64,000 bases of DNA from Rhodopirellula sp. GTDB taxonomy: Bacteria; Planctomycetota; Planctomycetia; Pirellulales; Thermoguttaceae. The stretch is taken from NCBI GenBank assembly GCA_012728855.1, contig JAAYEH010000454.1:1-64000 (forward strand), in the 5' to 3' direction. Below are positions 33,275 through 43,695 of this stretch, piece by piece. The notes under the pieces were generated by a model. It did not search any database. It was given only the letters and a program-made list of their open reading frames with translations, and was not told where the DNA came from. Position 1 is the first letter of the stretch; each line of letters begins with the position of its first letter. Made by a program: the position numbers and the translations under genes.

Positions 33275-34457
33275 CGATACTGACTATCCTAGCCGGATTT
33301 GCGTTGCTGATTGCAGGCGCCGAAGCGCTGGTACGAGGCGCTTCCCGGTTGGCTCAGGCCGTCGGTATTCCTCCGTTGATCATTGGCCTGACTGTCGTGG
33401 CCTTTGGCACAAGTGCCCCCGAGTTCGCCGTAAGAGCCTATCCCGAAACCGCCGGGGACTGGCTCATTTTGCGGAGTCTTCGGAGCAAAATGTGCCTGTC
33501 CCCTTCTCCGCCAAGGTTTTGGGATAGGCCCTAAGTGTGCAAGCGGGGCTGGTAGGGCAAGGCGATCTGGCCTCGGGCAACGTGGTGGGGAGCAATATCT
33601 TCAATGTCCTGTTCATTCTCGGCACGTCGGCGCTGACTGTTCCCCTGGTTGCTTCCAGTCAGCTCGCTCGGCTCGATGTCCCGGTCATGATTGTCGTGTC
33701 AGCGCTCCTCTGGCTCCTCGCGGCAGACGGTGACGTTGGCAGAGGAGAAGGCGTGGCGTTGATGGCGGGCCTCGTGGTGTATACCGGCTTCCCAATTCTC
33801 CTGGCCAAGAAGCAGAGACCGGGGCCGAGATCGGACGAAATTCCGGCCCCATCACGAACCTTGCCTCAGTTGGCAATCTCGGCAGCCTCCGTCGTGGCAG
33901 GTCTGGTGTTGTTAGTCTTGGGAGCAGGCTGGTTGGTACAGGGCGCTGTGGATTTGTCGCGTTGGCTGGGCGTAAGCGAGTTGCTGATCGGACTGACCAT
34001 CGTAGCCGGAGGCACCTCCCTGCCCGAGTTAGCGACGTCGCTAGTGGCTGGCATTCGGGGCGAGCGCGACATTGCGATCGGCAATGTGGTCGGCAGCAAC
34101 ATCTTCAACATCCTTGGCGTCTTGGGGGCTTCTGCGGCTGTGGCGTCCCAGGGCGTTGCGGTCGATGCGGCTGCCCTGCGTTTTGACATTCCCGTCATGA
34201 CAGCGGCGGCCGTGGCCTGCTTGCCGGTGTTTTTTACCGGAGGCCGCATCTCCCGTCCGGAAGGCATGTTGTTCTTGGCCTACTACGTGGCCTACGTCGT
34301 TTTCCTGGTGCTTCAAGCCACGGCGAGCCCCCGTTTGACAACATTTGCGAACGCCATGCTGTATATCGTCATCCCCCTCACGGTCATAGGGTTGGTCTGT
34401 TCGGTTCTAAACGTGGTCCGTCGGCGGCGCGGACATATTGACCAGAGTCCAGGCTAG
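33271..34457 (+). pseudogene. Na+/Ca2+ exchanger (CaCA family) interrupted by a mobile hairpin element
   Basis: The N-terminal 54 codons read a CaCA exchanger alpha-1 repeat (VVAFGTSAPEFAV). They are interrupted at 33435 by element A4. Reading resumes at 33536-33537 with VQAGLVGQGDLASGNVVGSN, the rest of the same alpha repeat, and continues through the alpha-2 repeat (VAGGTSLPELATS, GNVVGSNIFNILG) to 34457. Removing 101 bp (97-bp element plus one TAAG) restores a single 361-aa frame. As it stands, the first part ends at the TAA 33532-33534. The protein would have exchanged Ca2+ for Na+. Confidence 0.92.
33435..33531. mobile_element. Family A element A4, MITE-like, inserted in the exchanger gene
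   Basis: This 97-bp element has terminal inverted repeats AGCCTATCCCGAAACC / GGTTTTGGGATAGGC-C. Inside is the family A core GGGGACTGGCTCATTTTGC facing GCAAAATGTGCCTGTCCCC. It is flanked by TAAG on both sides (33431-33434 and 33532-33535), a 4-bp target duplication. The ends resemble IS5-type termini as remembered. It codes for no protein, so it would have been moved in trans. Confidence 0.9.
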
Positions 34458-34537
34458 AATCAGTACCGTTCCTCGGCGGGCCCTTTGCACGTCTGGGAAC
34501 TGCAATCGATGGTTGCCTTCGGCGAGACGGGGAATGC

Positions 34538-35599
34538 TTGCGAGGGCCATTCGGTTGGGTGTATGCCATTCTCAGCCCCATCGGTGGTTATATTGCGGAT
34601 CGGGCCAGCCGCCGCCACGTGATCGCCGCCAGCCTGTTCCTCTGGTCCGGCGTGACATGGTGGACTGGCCATGTCACGTCGTTCGAGCAACTCGTGTTGG
34701 CCCGCGCCATCATGGGAATCAGCGAGGCGTTCTATATCCCTGCGGCGTTGGCACTGATCACGGATTTCCATCTCGGCCCCACGCGTTCCCGCGCGGTCGG
34801 CATGCATCAGATGGGCATCTATCTGGGGATTATTCTGGGCGGGTTCTCAGGCTACGTCGCGGATCATGAGGAACTTGGTTGGCGTTTTGCCTTCGATGCG
34901 TGCGGCATCTTTGGAGTCGTCTATGCTCTGCCGCTCTTTGCCCTCCTCCGCAATCCGCTGCGGCCACACAGCGCCAATCCGAATCCGTCACCGGCCGCCG
35001 CCTTGCGAGAACTCCTTACCAATTTCGGATTCATCCTGTTGGTGCTCTACTTCACTCTGCCAGCGATCGCTGGCTGGGTTGTGAAAGACTGGATGCCGGA
35101 TATCCTCAAAGAGAAATTCAGTCTCGGGCAAGGCGAAGCAGGCGTTTCGGCAGTGCTCTATGTGCAGATGGCCTCTCTCTTGGGAGTTGGCCTCGGGGGC
35201 TGGTTGGCTGACCGATGGATGCGTCGCACGGCCCGCGGACGGATCTTCGTCAGCGCCTTGGGCATGAATTTCTTTCTTCCGGCGCTGTTCGGCGTGGGAA
35301 ACGCGGGTGACCTGGCCGCGGCGGTTGTCTTCCTCATGTTGTTCGGGCTTGGCTGGGGGTTCTTCGACTGCAACAACATGCCTATCCTCTGCCAGATCGT
35401 GCAGCCCGAGTTGCGCGCCACCGGCTACGGCATCATGAACCTGGTGAGCATCAGTTGCGGCGGATTTGCCGATTGGGGATTCGGCGCACTCCGCGACCAC
35501 CACGTGCCCCTGAACGTCATCTTCGGCGTCTTTGCCGGCATCGCTCTTCTTTCGATTCTTACGGTGCTCTCGATCAAGCCGCGCGAAGTCCAGCCCTAA
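34538..35599 (+). pseudogene. MFS transporter lacking its first membrane helix
   Basis: This 353-aa ORF begins inside the second membrane segment of a major facilitator (FGWVYAILSPIGGYIADRAS), followed by LARAIMGISEAFYIPAALAL and all later helices to RGREVQP-like ending KPREVQP. The usual first helix with the substrate-binding region is missing, and the apparent TTG start has no ribosome site. The 80 bp upstream do not encode it in any frame I could read. It is probably a 5'-truncated gene. Relatives transport sugar acids, but the substrate is unknown. Confidence 0.7.
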
Positions 35600-35912
35600 G
35601 CGTTCGTTCTTCAGACGTAGCGATCCGAGCGAGCCGAAGACTGGCCAGGCCGCGCTGTTACCCCAACAGCCACGGCCCTTCGCGCTCACGATCGGCACGG
35701 GATTGCATCGAAATCGCGTGGGGTGGTTACGGGAATCCGAGCGGGTGTTGGGGCGTTTGACACGACGCGAGGGCTCGATAGAATAAAGATGTACCTGTTT
35801 AGTGCCTTCCCTCCGCAGCGGCGAGTTTTCGGTAGTTTACCGGGGAGTGGTTCCCGGTCGCGAGTATGCCTGCTTCAATTCGGCTGTTGCGTCTTTCCCG
35901 CGAGGTTTAGTC
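35600..35912. other. Intergenic stretch before tatA
   Basis: This stretch holds the predicted tatA promoter (35757-35784) and a leader of about 120 nt. No gene, tRNA or repeat was recognised in the remainder. Confidence 0.6.
35757..35784 (+). promoter_or_regulatory. Predicted strong sigma70 promoter of the tatA pair
   Basis: A perfect TTGACA (35757-35762), a 16-bp spacer and TAGAAT (35779-35784) lie about 130 bp before the first tatA start. It is the best-conserved promoter seen in the window. Confidence 0.65.
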
Positions 35913-36140
35913 ATGTTTTCCCTATTTGCCATGTATGGGATCGGCCCGATGGAATTGTTGATCGTGGGCGGGATTGCGCTGTTGCTGTTCGGCAACCGAT
36001 TGCCGAGCGTGATGCGATCTCTCGGGCGGGGAATCGTGGAGTTCAAGAAGGGTGTTCAGGGGATCGAGGACGATATCGACAAAGCGGGGAGCGAAAAAAT
36101 CGAGACGCAGAAGCAAGAAAAGCAGTCGGTCGGCGACTGA
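35913..36140 (+). CDS. tatA: Twin-arginine translocase subunit TatA/E (1)
   Basis: This 75-aa TatA-family protein has an N-terminal membrane helix (GPMELLIVGGIALLLFGNRLP), then the amphipathic helix (SLGRGIVEFKKGVQGIEDD) with the FKKG signature and a charged tail. It oligomerises to form the Tat pore for folded proteins. Tat substrates in this window include both MocA-type oxidoreductases. A second tatA follows 62 bp later; no tatC is in the window. Confidence 0.92.
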   Translation: MFSLFAMYGIGPMELLIVGGIALLLFGNRLPSVMRSLGRGIVEFKKGVQGIEDDIDKAGSEKIETQKQEKQSVGD

Positions 36141-36202
36141 TGGAAGCAATTCTAGCTGCGCGTTGGTTTGGAGTTCGAATAGTCAGGACGGAATTGATTG
36201 CC

Positions 36203-36364
36203 ATGTTCTCTCCTGGCCCGATTGAATTGTTGATTGTTGGCGTCATCGCGGTCTTCTTGTTCGGCACGAGGTTGCCCGAAGTGGGGCGTTCGCTGGGGAA
36301 AGGACTTGTGGAGTTCAAGAAGGGGATTCGGGAGATCGAAGACGAAATCCACTCGGCGACGTAG
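36203..36364 (+). CDS. tatA: Twin-arginine translocase subunit TatA/E (2)
   Basis: This 53-aa second TatA has the same layout (GPIELLIVGVIAVFLFGTRLP, then LGKGLVEFKKGIREIEDE) but almost no C-terminal tail. ATG 36203 matches the paralog start; an upstream ATG at 36140 would add an unusual 21-residue leader. It is probably a tandem duplicate. The stop codon is followed immediately by the duplicated dctM fragment. Confidence 0.85.
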   Translation: MFSPGPIELLIVGVIAVFLFGTRLPEVGRSLGKGLVEFKKGIREIEDEIHSAT

Positions 36365-36365
36365 G

Positions 36366-36576
36366 CGTCTTCTTTCAGTTAAACATTATGATCGGTCTCT
36401 TGACGCCGCCGATCGGCATGTTGCTCTATGTGATCACAGGCGTGTCGGGAGTCGAGATGAGCGAGATCCTCGGCTATCTGTGGCCTTTCCTGGCGGCCAT
36501 CGTGCTGGTGTTGCTGTTGATCACGTACGTGCCGGCGATCACTCTCTTTTTGCCGCAATTGCTGAGCGTGGGATAG
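36366..36576 (+). pseudogene. Duplicated 3' fragment of dctM
   Basis: About 70 codons match the end of dctM (29080-29289) almost base for base: MIGLLTPPIGMLLYVITG, GVEMSEILGYLWPF and ITYVPAITLFLPQLL. Only scattered changes are seen, and the last codons differ (LLSVG versus LLT). It starts 1-2 bp after the second tatA stop and lacks the first 350 codons. It is a partial duplication about 7 kb from its parent. Confidence 0.93.
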
Positions 36577-37070
36577 ACGCGAACAGCAGCCCGGCTGCTC
36601 CAAGCTCAACTGCGTTCTTCATTTGCCGTCTGGGGCCGTTTGGAGTACGATATTCGGCACCGACGCCGCGCTGGAGCGGGGTTTCGAAGAGGGGCTCACC
36701 TGAAGACTGGCGATGACTCACGGTAGAAGCAAGAACGCCGATCTGCACGGCTCCGTTCCTGACAAGGCGAACGTGGCCCTGTCTTGAAGACCGATATCAC
36801 ACCGTCGACGGAACTGGATCTCGAAGCACTGCTGTCGAAATGAACTGTTCGTTTCGGCCCAGGCATGCGTCGGATTATCCCGGGCGGAGAGTATGCGTCA
36901 TGCTGTCGCACTACCTGCGACAGGATGTCCATGCTGTGCCCTCGCGGGGCGCACATGGTTGCCTCTATCTGGGTTGGCACCCGCTTTGCGGGGTGCCAAG
37001 GATCTTTTGGCCGAGCGATCGTGAAAGTAGCCGATAGGCAAGTAGCGGACGCGGCGGAAGGAGAAGTCAC
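36577..37070. other. Intergenic stretch between the dctM fragment and the mrp operon
   Basis: This 494-bp stretch contains a hairpin at 36974-36999 (TTGGCACC stem) followed by a short T run, which may be a weak terminator. No gene was recognised. The mrpA ribosome site (GGAAGGAGAA) is at its right end. Confidence 0.55.
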
Positions 37071-39353
37071 GTGGCAGACCGTCCGGAAGAGCCGTCCAAG
37101 GAAAAAACCACGCGCTGGAGGTCGCTGCTTCTCGGATGGGGACTCGCCATGGCGCCGGCGGCGCTGGTTGTCTGGCTGGTGCTGCTGTTGGATCGCGTCC
37201 GAACAGGCGGTGCCACGACGATGGCCATTGCCTGGGCGCCGAGTCTCGGCGTTGAGTTAGCATTCTATTTCGACGGGCTGAGTCTTCTGTTCGCCCTGCT
37301 GATCGCCGGGATCGGCGTGTTGATCTCGGTCTACTCCGGCGGGTATATGGCCGGGGAACAGCAGGTAGGGCGGTTCTTTCTTTATCTTTATCTCTTTATG
37401 GCCAGCATGCTGGGACTGGTGCTGGCGGGCAATCTGCTAACCTTGTTCGTCTTCTGGGAACTGACAAGCCTGACCTCGTTTTTCCTGATCGGATTCGAGT
37501 CGGACCGGGAGGAGGCCCGCGCGTCCGCATTGCAGGCACTATTAGTTACCAGCCTGGGCGGGCTTTCGCTTTTGGTCGGATTGCTCTTGCTAGGACAGAT
37601 TGCGGGCACGATGGAACTGTCGGCGCTCCTCCGGAATCCAGAAACGCTGTCGACCCATCCGCTCGCTCCGGCGGCCTTTGTGCTGATCCTCGTGGGCGCG
37701 GCGACGAAGTCCGCCCAGTTTCCCTTCCACTTCTGGCTGCCCAATGCCATGGAGGCCCCGTCTCCCGTCAGCGCCTACTTGCATTCGTCCACGATGGTCA
37801 AGGCGGGCGTTTACCTGCTGGCAAGGCTCTCACCCGTGTTCGCGGGCACGCCCCTCTGGCGTGCCACGCTGATCCCGATGGGCCTGATCACCATGTTGCT
37901 GGGAGCGGCCTTGGCGCTGGGCGAGAGAGATCTCAAACGCGTGCTGGCCCACTCAACGGTGAGTGTGCTGGGCCTGCTGGTCCTGCTGTTGGGAATGGGC
38001 AGTGTCGCGGCGGTCGAGGCGGCCATGCTCTTCCTGCTTGCCCACGCTCTCTACAAGGCAACTCTGTTCCTCGTGGCCGGAAGTGTCTCCCATGCAACCC
38101 ACGAGCGCCGATTGGATCGGCTTGGCGGCCTGCTTCGCTGGATGCCCCTTACGGCTATCGCCGGAGTCTTAGCCGCTGCTTCGATGGCTGGCATACCGCC
38201 AATGCTGGGAATGATCGGCAAGGAGGCAGTCTACGGGGCCGCGTGGATGGAACCGGGGTTGCAGTTGCTGCTGACGACCGCGGCGATTGTCGCGGGGGCG
38301 ATGCTGGTGGCAGTGGCGATTCTCGTCTGGCAAACGCCGTTTATAGCCCGGGCACCCGACACACCGCAGCACGCCCACGAAGGCGCGTTCAGCCTCTGGG
38401 GCCCGCCGCTGCTGCTGGGCCTGCTCGGCCTGGCATGCGGCGTGTTGCCGCACGTTCTGGCCGAACCCCTGGTGGGACCGGCCGCTTCCGCGGTGCTGCA
38501 ACAGCCGGTAACACTGCATTTGGCGTTGTGGCACGGCATTGGTCCGACGTTGTTCATGGAAGCCGGCACACTTGCCGGAGGTATCGTTCTGTTCGCGGTC
38601 ATGAGGAAACGGCGGCGGCTTTACCGTGCCGAGGCGCTACCGGACTGGGGCCCGGCCCGCTGGTACGATGGCGCAATCCAGGGACTGATATTCGTTGCCC
38701 AATGGCAGACTCAGGTGCTGCAGAGCGGGCTGCTGAGAATTTACCTGCTGATCACGCTGCTGGCCACGACCGGGCTGGTCCTCTGGCCGTTGGCCGAGCA
38801 GTGGCACCTGGTTTCCCTGCATGGCTGGAGCGATGTTCGTTTCTATGAGGCGGGAGTGGTGGTACTGATCCTCTGCGGGGCAGCGGCCACGGTTCGCTCC
38901 ACATCCCGATTGGGCGCGGTGGCAGCACTGGGGGTGGTGGGCTACGGCGTGGCTACGATCTTCGTCTTCTTTGGCGCTCCGGACCTGGCCATGACCCAGT
39001 TCGTCATTGAGACGCTGCTGGTCGTCCTTTTTGTCCTCGTCTTCTACCACCTGCCGCCGTTCAGGATTCTCACCAGCCGCGCAACCAGGCTGCGCGACGC
39101 GGTGGTTGCCCTGGGCGCCGGGCTGGTCATGGCTGCGCTGGTGTTGATCGCGACGAGCATTCCTGCCATCCCGGATGTCTCCGATTACTACCGGGAGAAC
39201 GGCTTGCCGGCCGCGCATGGCCGCAACATCGTGAACGTGATCCTGGTGGATTTTCGCGCCGGCGACACCCTGGGCGAGATCACCGTGCTGGCCATCGCGG
39301 GCGCGGGCGTTTACGCACTGTTGAGATTCGCACGCCAGGAGAGCACCGGATGA
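37071..39353 (+). CDS. mrpA: Mrp-type Na+/H+ antiporter subunit A (with MbhD/E-like C-terminus)
   Basis: This 760-aa NuoL-like subunit carries key ion-path residues: Glu in [12 protein letters not shown], Lys in [18 protein letters not shown] and Lys in [13 protein letters not shown]. The C-terminal part has the DUF4040/MbhD segment ([19 protein letters not shown]) and an MbhE-like end ([16 protein letters not shown]). It exports Na+ in exchange for protons together with MrpB-G. The start is GTG 37071, with GGAAGGAGAA upstream. It is the first gene of a seven-gene operon. Confidence 0.94.
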   Translation: MADRPEEPSKEKTTRWRSLLLGWGLAMAPAALVVWLVLLLDRVRTGGATTMAIAWAPSLGVELAFYFDGLSLLFALLIAGIGVLISVYSGGYMAGEQQVGRFFLYLYLFMASMLGLVLAGNLLTLFVFWELTSLTSFFLIGFESDREEARASALQALLVTSLGGLSLLVGLLLLGQIAGTMELSALLRNPETLSTHPLAPAAFVLILVGAATKSAQFPFHFWLPNAMEAPSPVSAYLHSSTMVKAGVYLLARLSPVFAGTPLWRATLIPMGLITMLLGAALALGERDLKRVLAHSTVSVLGLLVLLLGMGSVAAVEAAMLFLLAHALYKATLFLVAGSVSHATHERRLDRLGGLLRWMPLTAIAGVLAAASMAGIPPMLGMIGKEAVYGAAWMEPGLQLLLTTAAIVAGAMLVAVAILVWQTPFIARAPDTPQHAHEGAFSLWGPPLLLGLLGLACGVLPHVLAEPLVGPAASAVLQQPVTLHLALWHGIGPTLFMEAGTLAGGIVLFAVMRKRRRLYRAEALPDWGPARWYDGAIQGLIFVAQWQTQVLQSGLLRIYLLITLLATTGLVLWPLAEQWHLVSLHGWSDVRFYEAGVVVLILCGAAATVRSTSRLGAVAALGVVGYGVATIFVFFGAPDLAMTQFVIETLLVVLFVLVFYHLPPFRILTSRATRLRDAVVALGAGLVMAALVLIATSIPAIPDVSDYYRENGLPAAHGRNIVNVILVDFRAGDTLGEITVLAIAGAGVYALLRFARQESTG

Positions 39354-39775
39354 ACTCCATGATCCTGCGGACGGCGGCCAATTATCTCTTGCCACTGCTC
39401 CTCCTGTTTTCCTTGATCGAGTTGGAGCGAGGTCACAACGAGCCGGGCGGCGGCTTTACCGGCGGCCTGATCGCGGCCGCCGCCGTGACCCTCTACGCCG
39501 TGGCGCACGACGTCGCGACGACCCGTAAGCTGTTTCGCGTCGACCCACACGCGATCATCGCCTTGGGGCTACTCGTGGCGGTCGCCGGCGGCTTGCTGCC
39601 CGCGGTCTGGGGAAAGCCGTTTCTCACAGGCGCCTGGACGAATCTCGCGGCCGTTGGCCGTAGCGACGTGTATCTCGGGACGCCGCTGTTGTTCGACGTC
39701 GGGGTATACCTGGTGGTGACAGGCGTCACGGTGCTCATCGTCCTCACGTTAAAGGAGGAAGAAGACAAAAAATGA
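39350..39775 (+). CDS. mrpB: Mrp antiporter subunit B
   Basis: This 141-aa membrane subunit has the MrpB hallmark [17 protein letters not shown] and a [16 protein letters not shown] end. Its ATG overlaps the mrpA stop by 4 bp, and its own stop overlaps mrpC in the same way. It is required for assembly and activity of the Mrp complex in studied bacteria. Confidence 0.94.
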   Translation: MNSMILRTAANYLLPLLLLFSLIELERGHNEPGGGFTGGLIAAAAVTLYAVAHDVATTRKLFRVDPHAIIALGLLVAVAGGLLPAVWGKPFLTGAWTNLAAVGRSDVYLGTPLLFDVGVYLVVTGVTVLIVLTLKEEEDKK

Positions 39776-40116
39776 ATGTCCTCTTGGCTATCGCTGTCGG
39801 CGGACTCTACGCCGCGGGGCTCTACCTTATGATGCGCCGCAGCATGATCAAGGCGATCCTCGGCCTTGCCCTGCTTAGCCACGCTGCGAATCTGCTGATT
39901 TTTACCGCTGCCGACCTGACACGGGCCCGGCCGCCGCTGGTTCGTGAACACGCCACCGCGCCTCCCCCGGCTTCCGCCGACCCGATCCCGCAGGCATTGA
40001 TCCTCACGGCGATCGTGATCGGGTTCGGAATCATGGCCTTCGCCCTGGTCCTGGTGCATCGCACCTACACGGTAACCGGCACCGATGACCTGGATCGCAT
40101 GAGGTCGACCGAATGA
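39772..40116 (+). CDS. mrpC: Mrp antiporter subunit C (NuoK-like)
   Basis: This 114-aa NuoK-like subunit has three helices and the family segments [17 protein letters not shown] and [16 protein letters not shown]. It is overlapped by 4 bp at both ends by its neighbours. Confidence 0.93.
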   Translation: MNVLLAIAVGGLYAAGLYLMMRRSMIKAILGLALLSHAANLLIFTAADLTRARPPLVREHATAPPPASADPIPQALILTAIVIGFGIMAFALVLVHRTYTVTGTDDLDRMRSTE

Positions 40117-41612
40117 CCCATCAACTCCTGGTCATGCCGATCGTGATCCCGCTGATCTTCGCGGCAACGGCGCTGGCAGCCCGCCGGTGGCCGGCCGCGC
40201 AGCGGGCCCTGGGAGTTGCCGGCGCTGCTGCGCTGCTGGCGGCGGCGCTGGCGCTGTTCGCGCGGGTCGCGAGAGACGGTGTACAAGTGGTGCAACTCGG
40301 CCATTGGCCGGCCCCCTTCGGCATCACGCTGGTCGCCGACATCTTCTCGGCGATCATGGTAGTCCTGGCGGCGGTCATTGGGGCATCGGTCGTGGCCTAC
40401 TCCCTGTTCAGCATCGACCGCGGTCGGGAGGCGTTTGGCTATTACCCGCTGGTCCTGGTGCTGCTGATGGGCGTCTGCGGCGCCTTTCTCACGGGCGACA
40501 TTTTCAACCTGTACGTCTGGTTCGAGGTCATGCTCATCGCCTCTTTCGTCCTGATGACGCTCGGCGGTGAACGGGCGCAGATGGAAGGGGCAATCAAGTA
40601 CGTTGTGCTGAACCTGGTCAGTTCTGCCTTGTTCCTGGCCGGCGTGGGCATCCTCTACGGTATGGCCGGCACCCTGAACATGGCCGACCTGCACGGCCGG
40701 CTGGCGGGGATCGAACATCCGGGGCTGGTGACCGTGGTGGCTATGCTCTTTCTCGTGGCCTTTGGGATCAAGGCGGCCGTGTTCCCGCTGTTCTTCTGGC
40801 TGCCGGCATCATACCACAACCCTCCCGCGGCGGTTTCCGCCCTGTTTTCCGGCCTGTTGACCAAAGTGGGAGTCTATGCCATCTTGCGGGTCTTCACGCT
40901 CTTGTTTGTTCAGGATGTGGGATTCACTCACTGGATCATCCTGGTGATCGCCGCTCTGACCATGGTGACCGGCGTTCTCGGGGCGGTGGCGCAAGGCGAG
41001 TTTCGGCGGGTTCTTTCTTTTCATATCGTCAGCCAGATCGGCTATATGATCGTTGGGCTGGGCCTGTTCACTCCCTTGGCCTTGGCCGGGTCGATCTTCT
41101 ATATCGTGCATCATATCCTGGTGAAGGCGAATCTCTTCCTGGTGAGCGGAATCGCCGAGCGGCTCTGCGGAAGCCGCCAGCTCAAGGAAATGGGCGGCTT
41201 GTACCGCGCGCGGCCGGCGGTCGCCGCGGCCTTTCTGGTCCCGGCGCTGTCGTTGGCAGGGGTGCCTCCCCTGTCGGGATTCTTTGCGAAGCTGATCCTC
41301 GTGCAGTCGGCGCTGGAAATCCGCGCCTACCCGACCGCCGCAGTCCTCGTGGGCGTGGGCCTGCTGACTCTCTTCTCCATGAGCAAAATCTGGAACGAGG
41401 CTTTCTGGAAGCCCTTGCCGCCGGATGCCCCGGCCCCCGTCGAGCACGGGCGGGCGGTTCTGCCATTGCTGGTGCCGGTGGCAGGACTGGCCGCCATGAC
41501 GGTGGCGATCGGCATCTTTGCCGAGTCGCTGCTGGCGCTGTGCTACCTGGCGGCAGGGCAGTTGCTCGATCCTTCCTCTTACGTGGCCGCCGTCATGGGA
41601 GAACTCCCGTGA
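40113..41612 (+). CDS. mrpD: Mrp antiporter subunit D (NuoM/N-like)
   Basis: This 499-aa proton-channel subunit is homologous to complex I NuoM/N. Catalytic features visible are Glu in [12 protein letters not shown], Lys in [14 protein letters not shown] and Lys in [14 protein letters not shown], plus the [14 protein letters not shown] segment. It works with MrpA in the antiport cycle. The stop overlaps the mrpE GTG start by 4 bp. Confidence 0.94.
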   Translation: MTHQLLVMPIVIPLIFAATALAARRWPAAQRALGVAGAAALLAAALALFARVARDGVQVVQLGHWPAPFGITLVADIFSAIMVVLAAVIGASVVAYSLFSIDRGREAFGYYPLVLVLLMGVCGAFLTGDIFNLYVWFEVMLIASFVLMTLGGERAQMEGAIKYVVLNLVSSALFLAGVGILYGMAGTLNMADLHGRLAGIEHPGLVTVVAMLFLVAFGIKAAVFPLFFWLPASYHNPPAAVSALFSGLLTKVGVYAILRVFTLLFVQDVGFTHWIILVIAALTMVTGVLGAVAQGEFRRVLSFHIVSQIGYMIVGLGLFTPLALAGSIFYIVHHILVKANLFLVSGIAERLCGSRQLKEMGGLYRARPAVAAAFLVPALSLAGVPPLSGFFAKLILVQSALEIRAYPTAAVLVGVGLLTLFSMSKIWNEAFWKPLPPDAPAPVEHGRAVLPLLVPVAGLAAMTVAIGIFAESLLALCYLAAGQLLDPSSYVAAVMGELP

Positions 41613-42082
41613 ATACGTTTCTTTGGAATATCGCCTTGGCAGTCGTCTGGGCTACGGCCAGCGGTCGGTTCACGCTAACCAACCTGTTGCTCGGCTACGG
41701 CTTGGGCTATCTGGTGCTGGTGTTCACGCAGCCGCTGATCGGCCCGTCCCGGTACTTCCTCAAGTTGTGGCAGGTGCTGGGATTCCTGATGTTCTTGTTC
41801 TGGGAGGTGATTCGTGCAAACCTTCGCGTGGCCTACGACGTGATCACGCCGACCTACTACATGCATCCGGGGGTGGTGGCGATTCCTCTGGATGCGCGGA
41901 CCGACACCGAAATCACGGTGCTGGCCAATCTGATCAGCCTCACGCCCGGTACGCTCAGCCTCGACGTGAGCGACGATCGCAAGTACCTTTATATCCATGC
42001 CATGTTTATCCGGGATCCCGACGCCTTGCGGGACGAGATCAAGCGGGGACTGGAGCGGCGAGTACTGGAACTATTGCGATGA
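41609..42082 (+). CDS. mrpE: Mrp antiporter subunit E
   Basis: This 157-aa MrpE subunit has two N-terminal membrane helices (to about residue 60, with [17 protein letters not shown]) and a cytoplasmic domain with [20 protein letters not shown]. The start is GTG 41609, overlapping the mrpD stop. The C-terminal helix ends at 42082, overlapping mrpF. Confidence 0.93.
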   Translation: MNTFLWNIALAVVWATASGRFTLTNLLLGYGLGYLVLVFTQPLIGPSRYFLKLWQVLGFLMFLFWEVIRANLRVAYDVITPTYYMHPGVVAIPLDARTDTEITVLANLISLTPGTLSLDVSDDRKYLYIHAMFIRDPDALRDEIKRGLERRVLELLR

Positions 42083-42351
42083 ATGTGATCCTTGCTGCAT
42101 GCACCTTGTCGATGGCCCTCTTGCTGGCCGCGCTGTTTCTCGCGTTTTTTCGCGTGTTGCGGGGACCACGATTGCCCGATCGGGTAGTCGCGCTGGATCT
42201 TGTGGCGATCCTCACCCTGGCGATGATCGCCGTGTATACGGTCATGGTTGAAGAGACAGCGTTTCTCTCCGCGGCGATCGTATTGGCGCTCGTTGGCTTC
42301 TTGGGGACGGTCGCCCTGGCCTACTACGTTCAGGAGAAGACAAGGCAATGA
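42079..42351 (+). CDS. mrpF: Mrp antiporter subunit F
   Basis: This 90-aa, three-helix MrpF has the [15 protein letters not shown] signature. It is coupled by 4-bp overlaps to mrpE and mrpG. In studied systems MrpF can also mediate bile-salt or solute efflux, but no such role can be read here. Confidence 0.93.
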   Translation: MNVILAACTLSMALLLAALFLAFFRVLRGPRLPDRVVALDLVAILTLAMIAVYTVMVEETAFLSAAIVLALVGFLGTVALAYYVQEKTRQ

Positions 42352-42731
42352 AAGAGATCCTCGTCGCCGTGTTGCTGATCCTCGGTTCATCGTTTTCCTT
42401 GCTGGCGGCAGTCGGAGTTGCGCGGATGCCGGATCTCTTCTCCCGCATGCAGGCGTCCACGAAATCGGCGACATTGGGCGCGGGAGCGACCCTGCTGGCG
42501 GTCGCCGTCCACTTCGGCACGCTCGGAGTGACCACGCAAGTCCTGCTGATCATCGCGTTCCTGGTTCTCACGGCACCGATCGCCGCACACGCCATCGGCC
42601 GCGCGGGCTACCTGACCGGCTCGCCGCTCTGGGAAGGGGCGGTGATCGACGAGTTGCGGGATCGCTATGACCGCCAGACCGGAAGGCTCCACAGCCCGCA
42701 TCCTTCGCCGCCTGACGCAACCGGACGTTGA
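42348..42731 (+). CDS. mrpG: Mrp antiporter subunit G
   Basis: This 127-aa, three-helix MrpG has GVARMPDLFSRMQASTKSATLG and LTAPIAAHAIGRAGY. It is the last gene of the operon. A converging catalase pseudogene ends 2 bp beyond its stop. Confidence 0.93.
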   Translation: MKEILVAVLLILGSSFSLLAAVGVARMPDLFSRMQASTKSATLGAGATLLAVAVHFGTLGVTTQVLLIIAFLVLTAPIAAHAIGRAGYLTGSPLWEGAVIDELRDRYDRQTGRLHSPHPSPPDATGR

Positions 42732-42733
42732 GA

Positions 42734-43678
42734 TCAGCCTCCTTGTACGCCCTTGGCAATCCGATCGCCGATCTCCTCGTCGATGTTGCTCCAGTATTCT
42801 AGTGCGCGCTCCAGCACTGGCCCGGACACGCCGCTTTTCAGGTGTCCGACTACGTTGGACACCAGGCGGTCGCGCTGGGCGTCATCCATGACTTCCCGCA
42901 CCAATTGGAATTCGGCGCGTACACAGGATCCGAGATGTTTTCTACCCGCATCGCACCCCCTTTGCTGTAGCCATGCACCGGGCTCTTCGGCCGGTTGACG
43001 GGGATCTGCTTGTAGTTGACGCCCAGGCGGGCTCGGTGAGCGTCGCCGTAGGAAATCAGGCGAGCCAGGAGCATCTTGTCCGGACTCGGACCGATTCCCG
43101 GGACGAGATTATTCGGTTCGAAGGCCGCCTGCTCGATCTCCGTATGGAAATCGGTGGGATTGCGGTTCAAGATCAGCCGTCCGACCTCCTGCACATGTCG
43201 TTGTCTCGCAGTCCGTTGTCCGCACGACGTTTCTGCGAATGGATGAAGTGCTGGAACTTCATCGGACCGCGCACGAAAAACACCGGCGTGTTGTTCCCTA
43301 CCATGTCGTAGTTGCCTTCCGTGGTATAGAACTTCAGCGCGAAACCGCGCACGTCGCGCCAGGTGTCGGGACTGCCACTCTCGCCGGCCACCGTCGAGAA
43401 CCGAGCCAGCACGTCCGTCTTGGCGCCCGGTTGGAAAAGGGCGGCCCTGGTGTAAGCGCTGACGTCCCGGGTCACCTCGAAGTGCCCGAAGGCCCCCGAG
43501 CCTTTCGCATGGGGCTGGCGGTCCGGAATCATCTCCCGGTTGAAGTTGGCCATCTGCTCGACGAGATAGTGATCGTGAAGCAGGATGGGTCCGTCGGGCC
43601 CACGGTAAGAGAAAACTCGTCGCTGGACACGGGGATGCCCGCATCGTTGGTCGTGGGTTCGCATCCGTCCTTTTTCAT
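42734..43678 (-). pseudogene. katA: Catalase (KatA-type) pseudogene
   Basis: A clade-3-type monofunctional catalase gene is reduced to about 945 bp instead of about 1450. A strong AAGGAG site precedes ATG 43678. The N-terminus ([15 protein letters not shown]) is shifted by one base at [20 protein letters not shown]. The distal-His segment HAKGSGAFG and [11 protein letters not shown] are readable. About 180-190 central residues are then missing before GRLILNRNP, the heme-ligand segment [11 protein letters not shown] is kept, and another shift precedes a C-terminal piece (VLERALEYWSNIDEEIGDRIAK). At least three lesions are present, so it is not functional. Confidence 0.88.
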
Positions 43679-43695
43679 GACAATAGCTCCTTATC

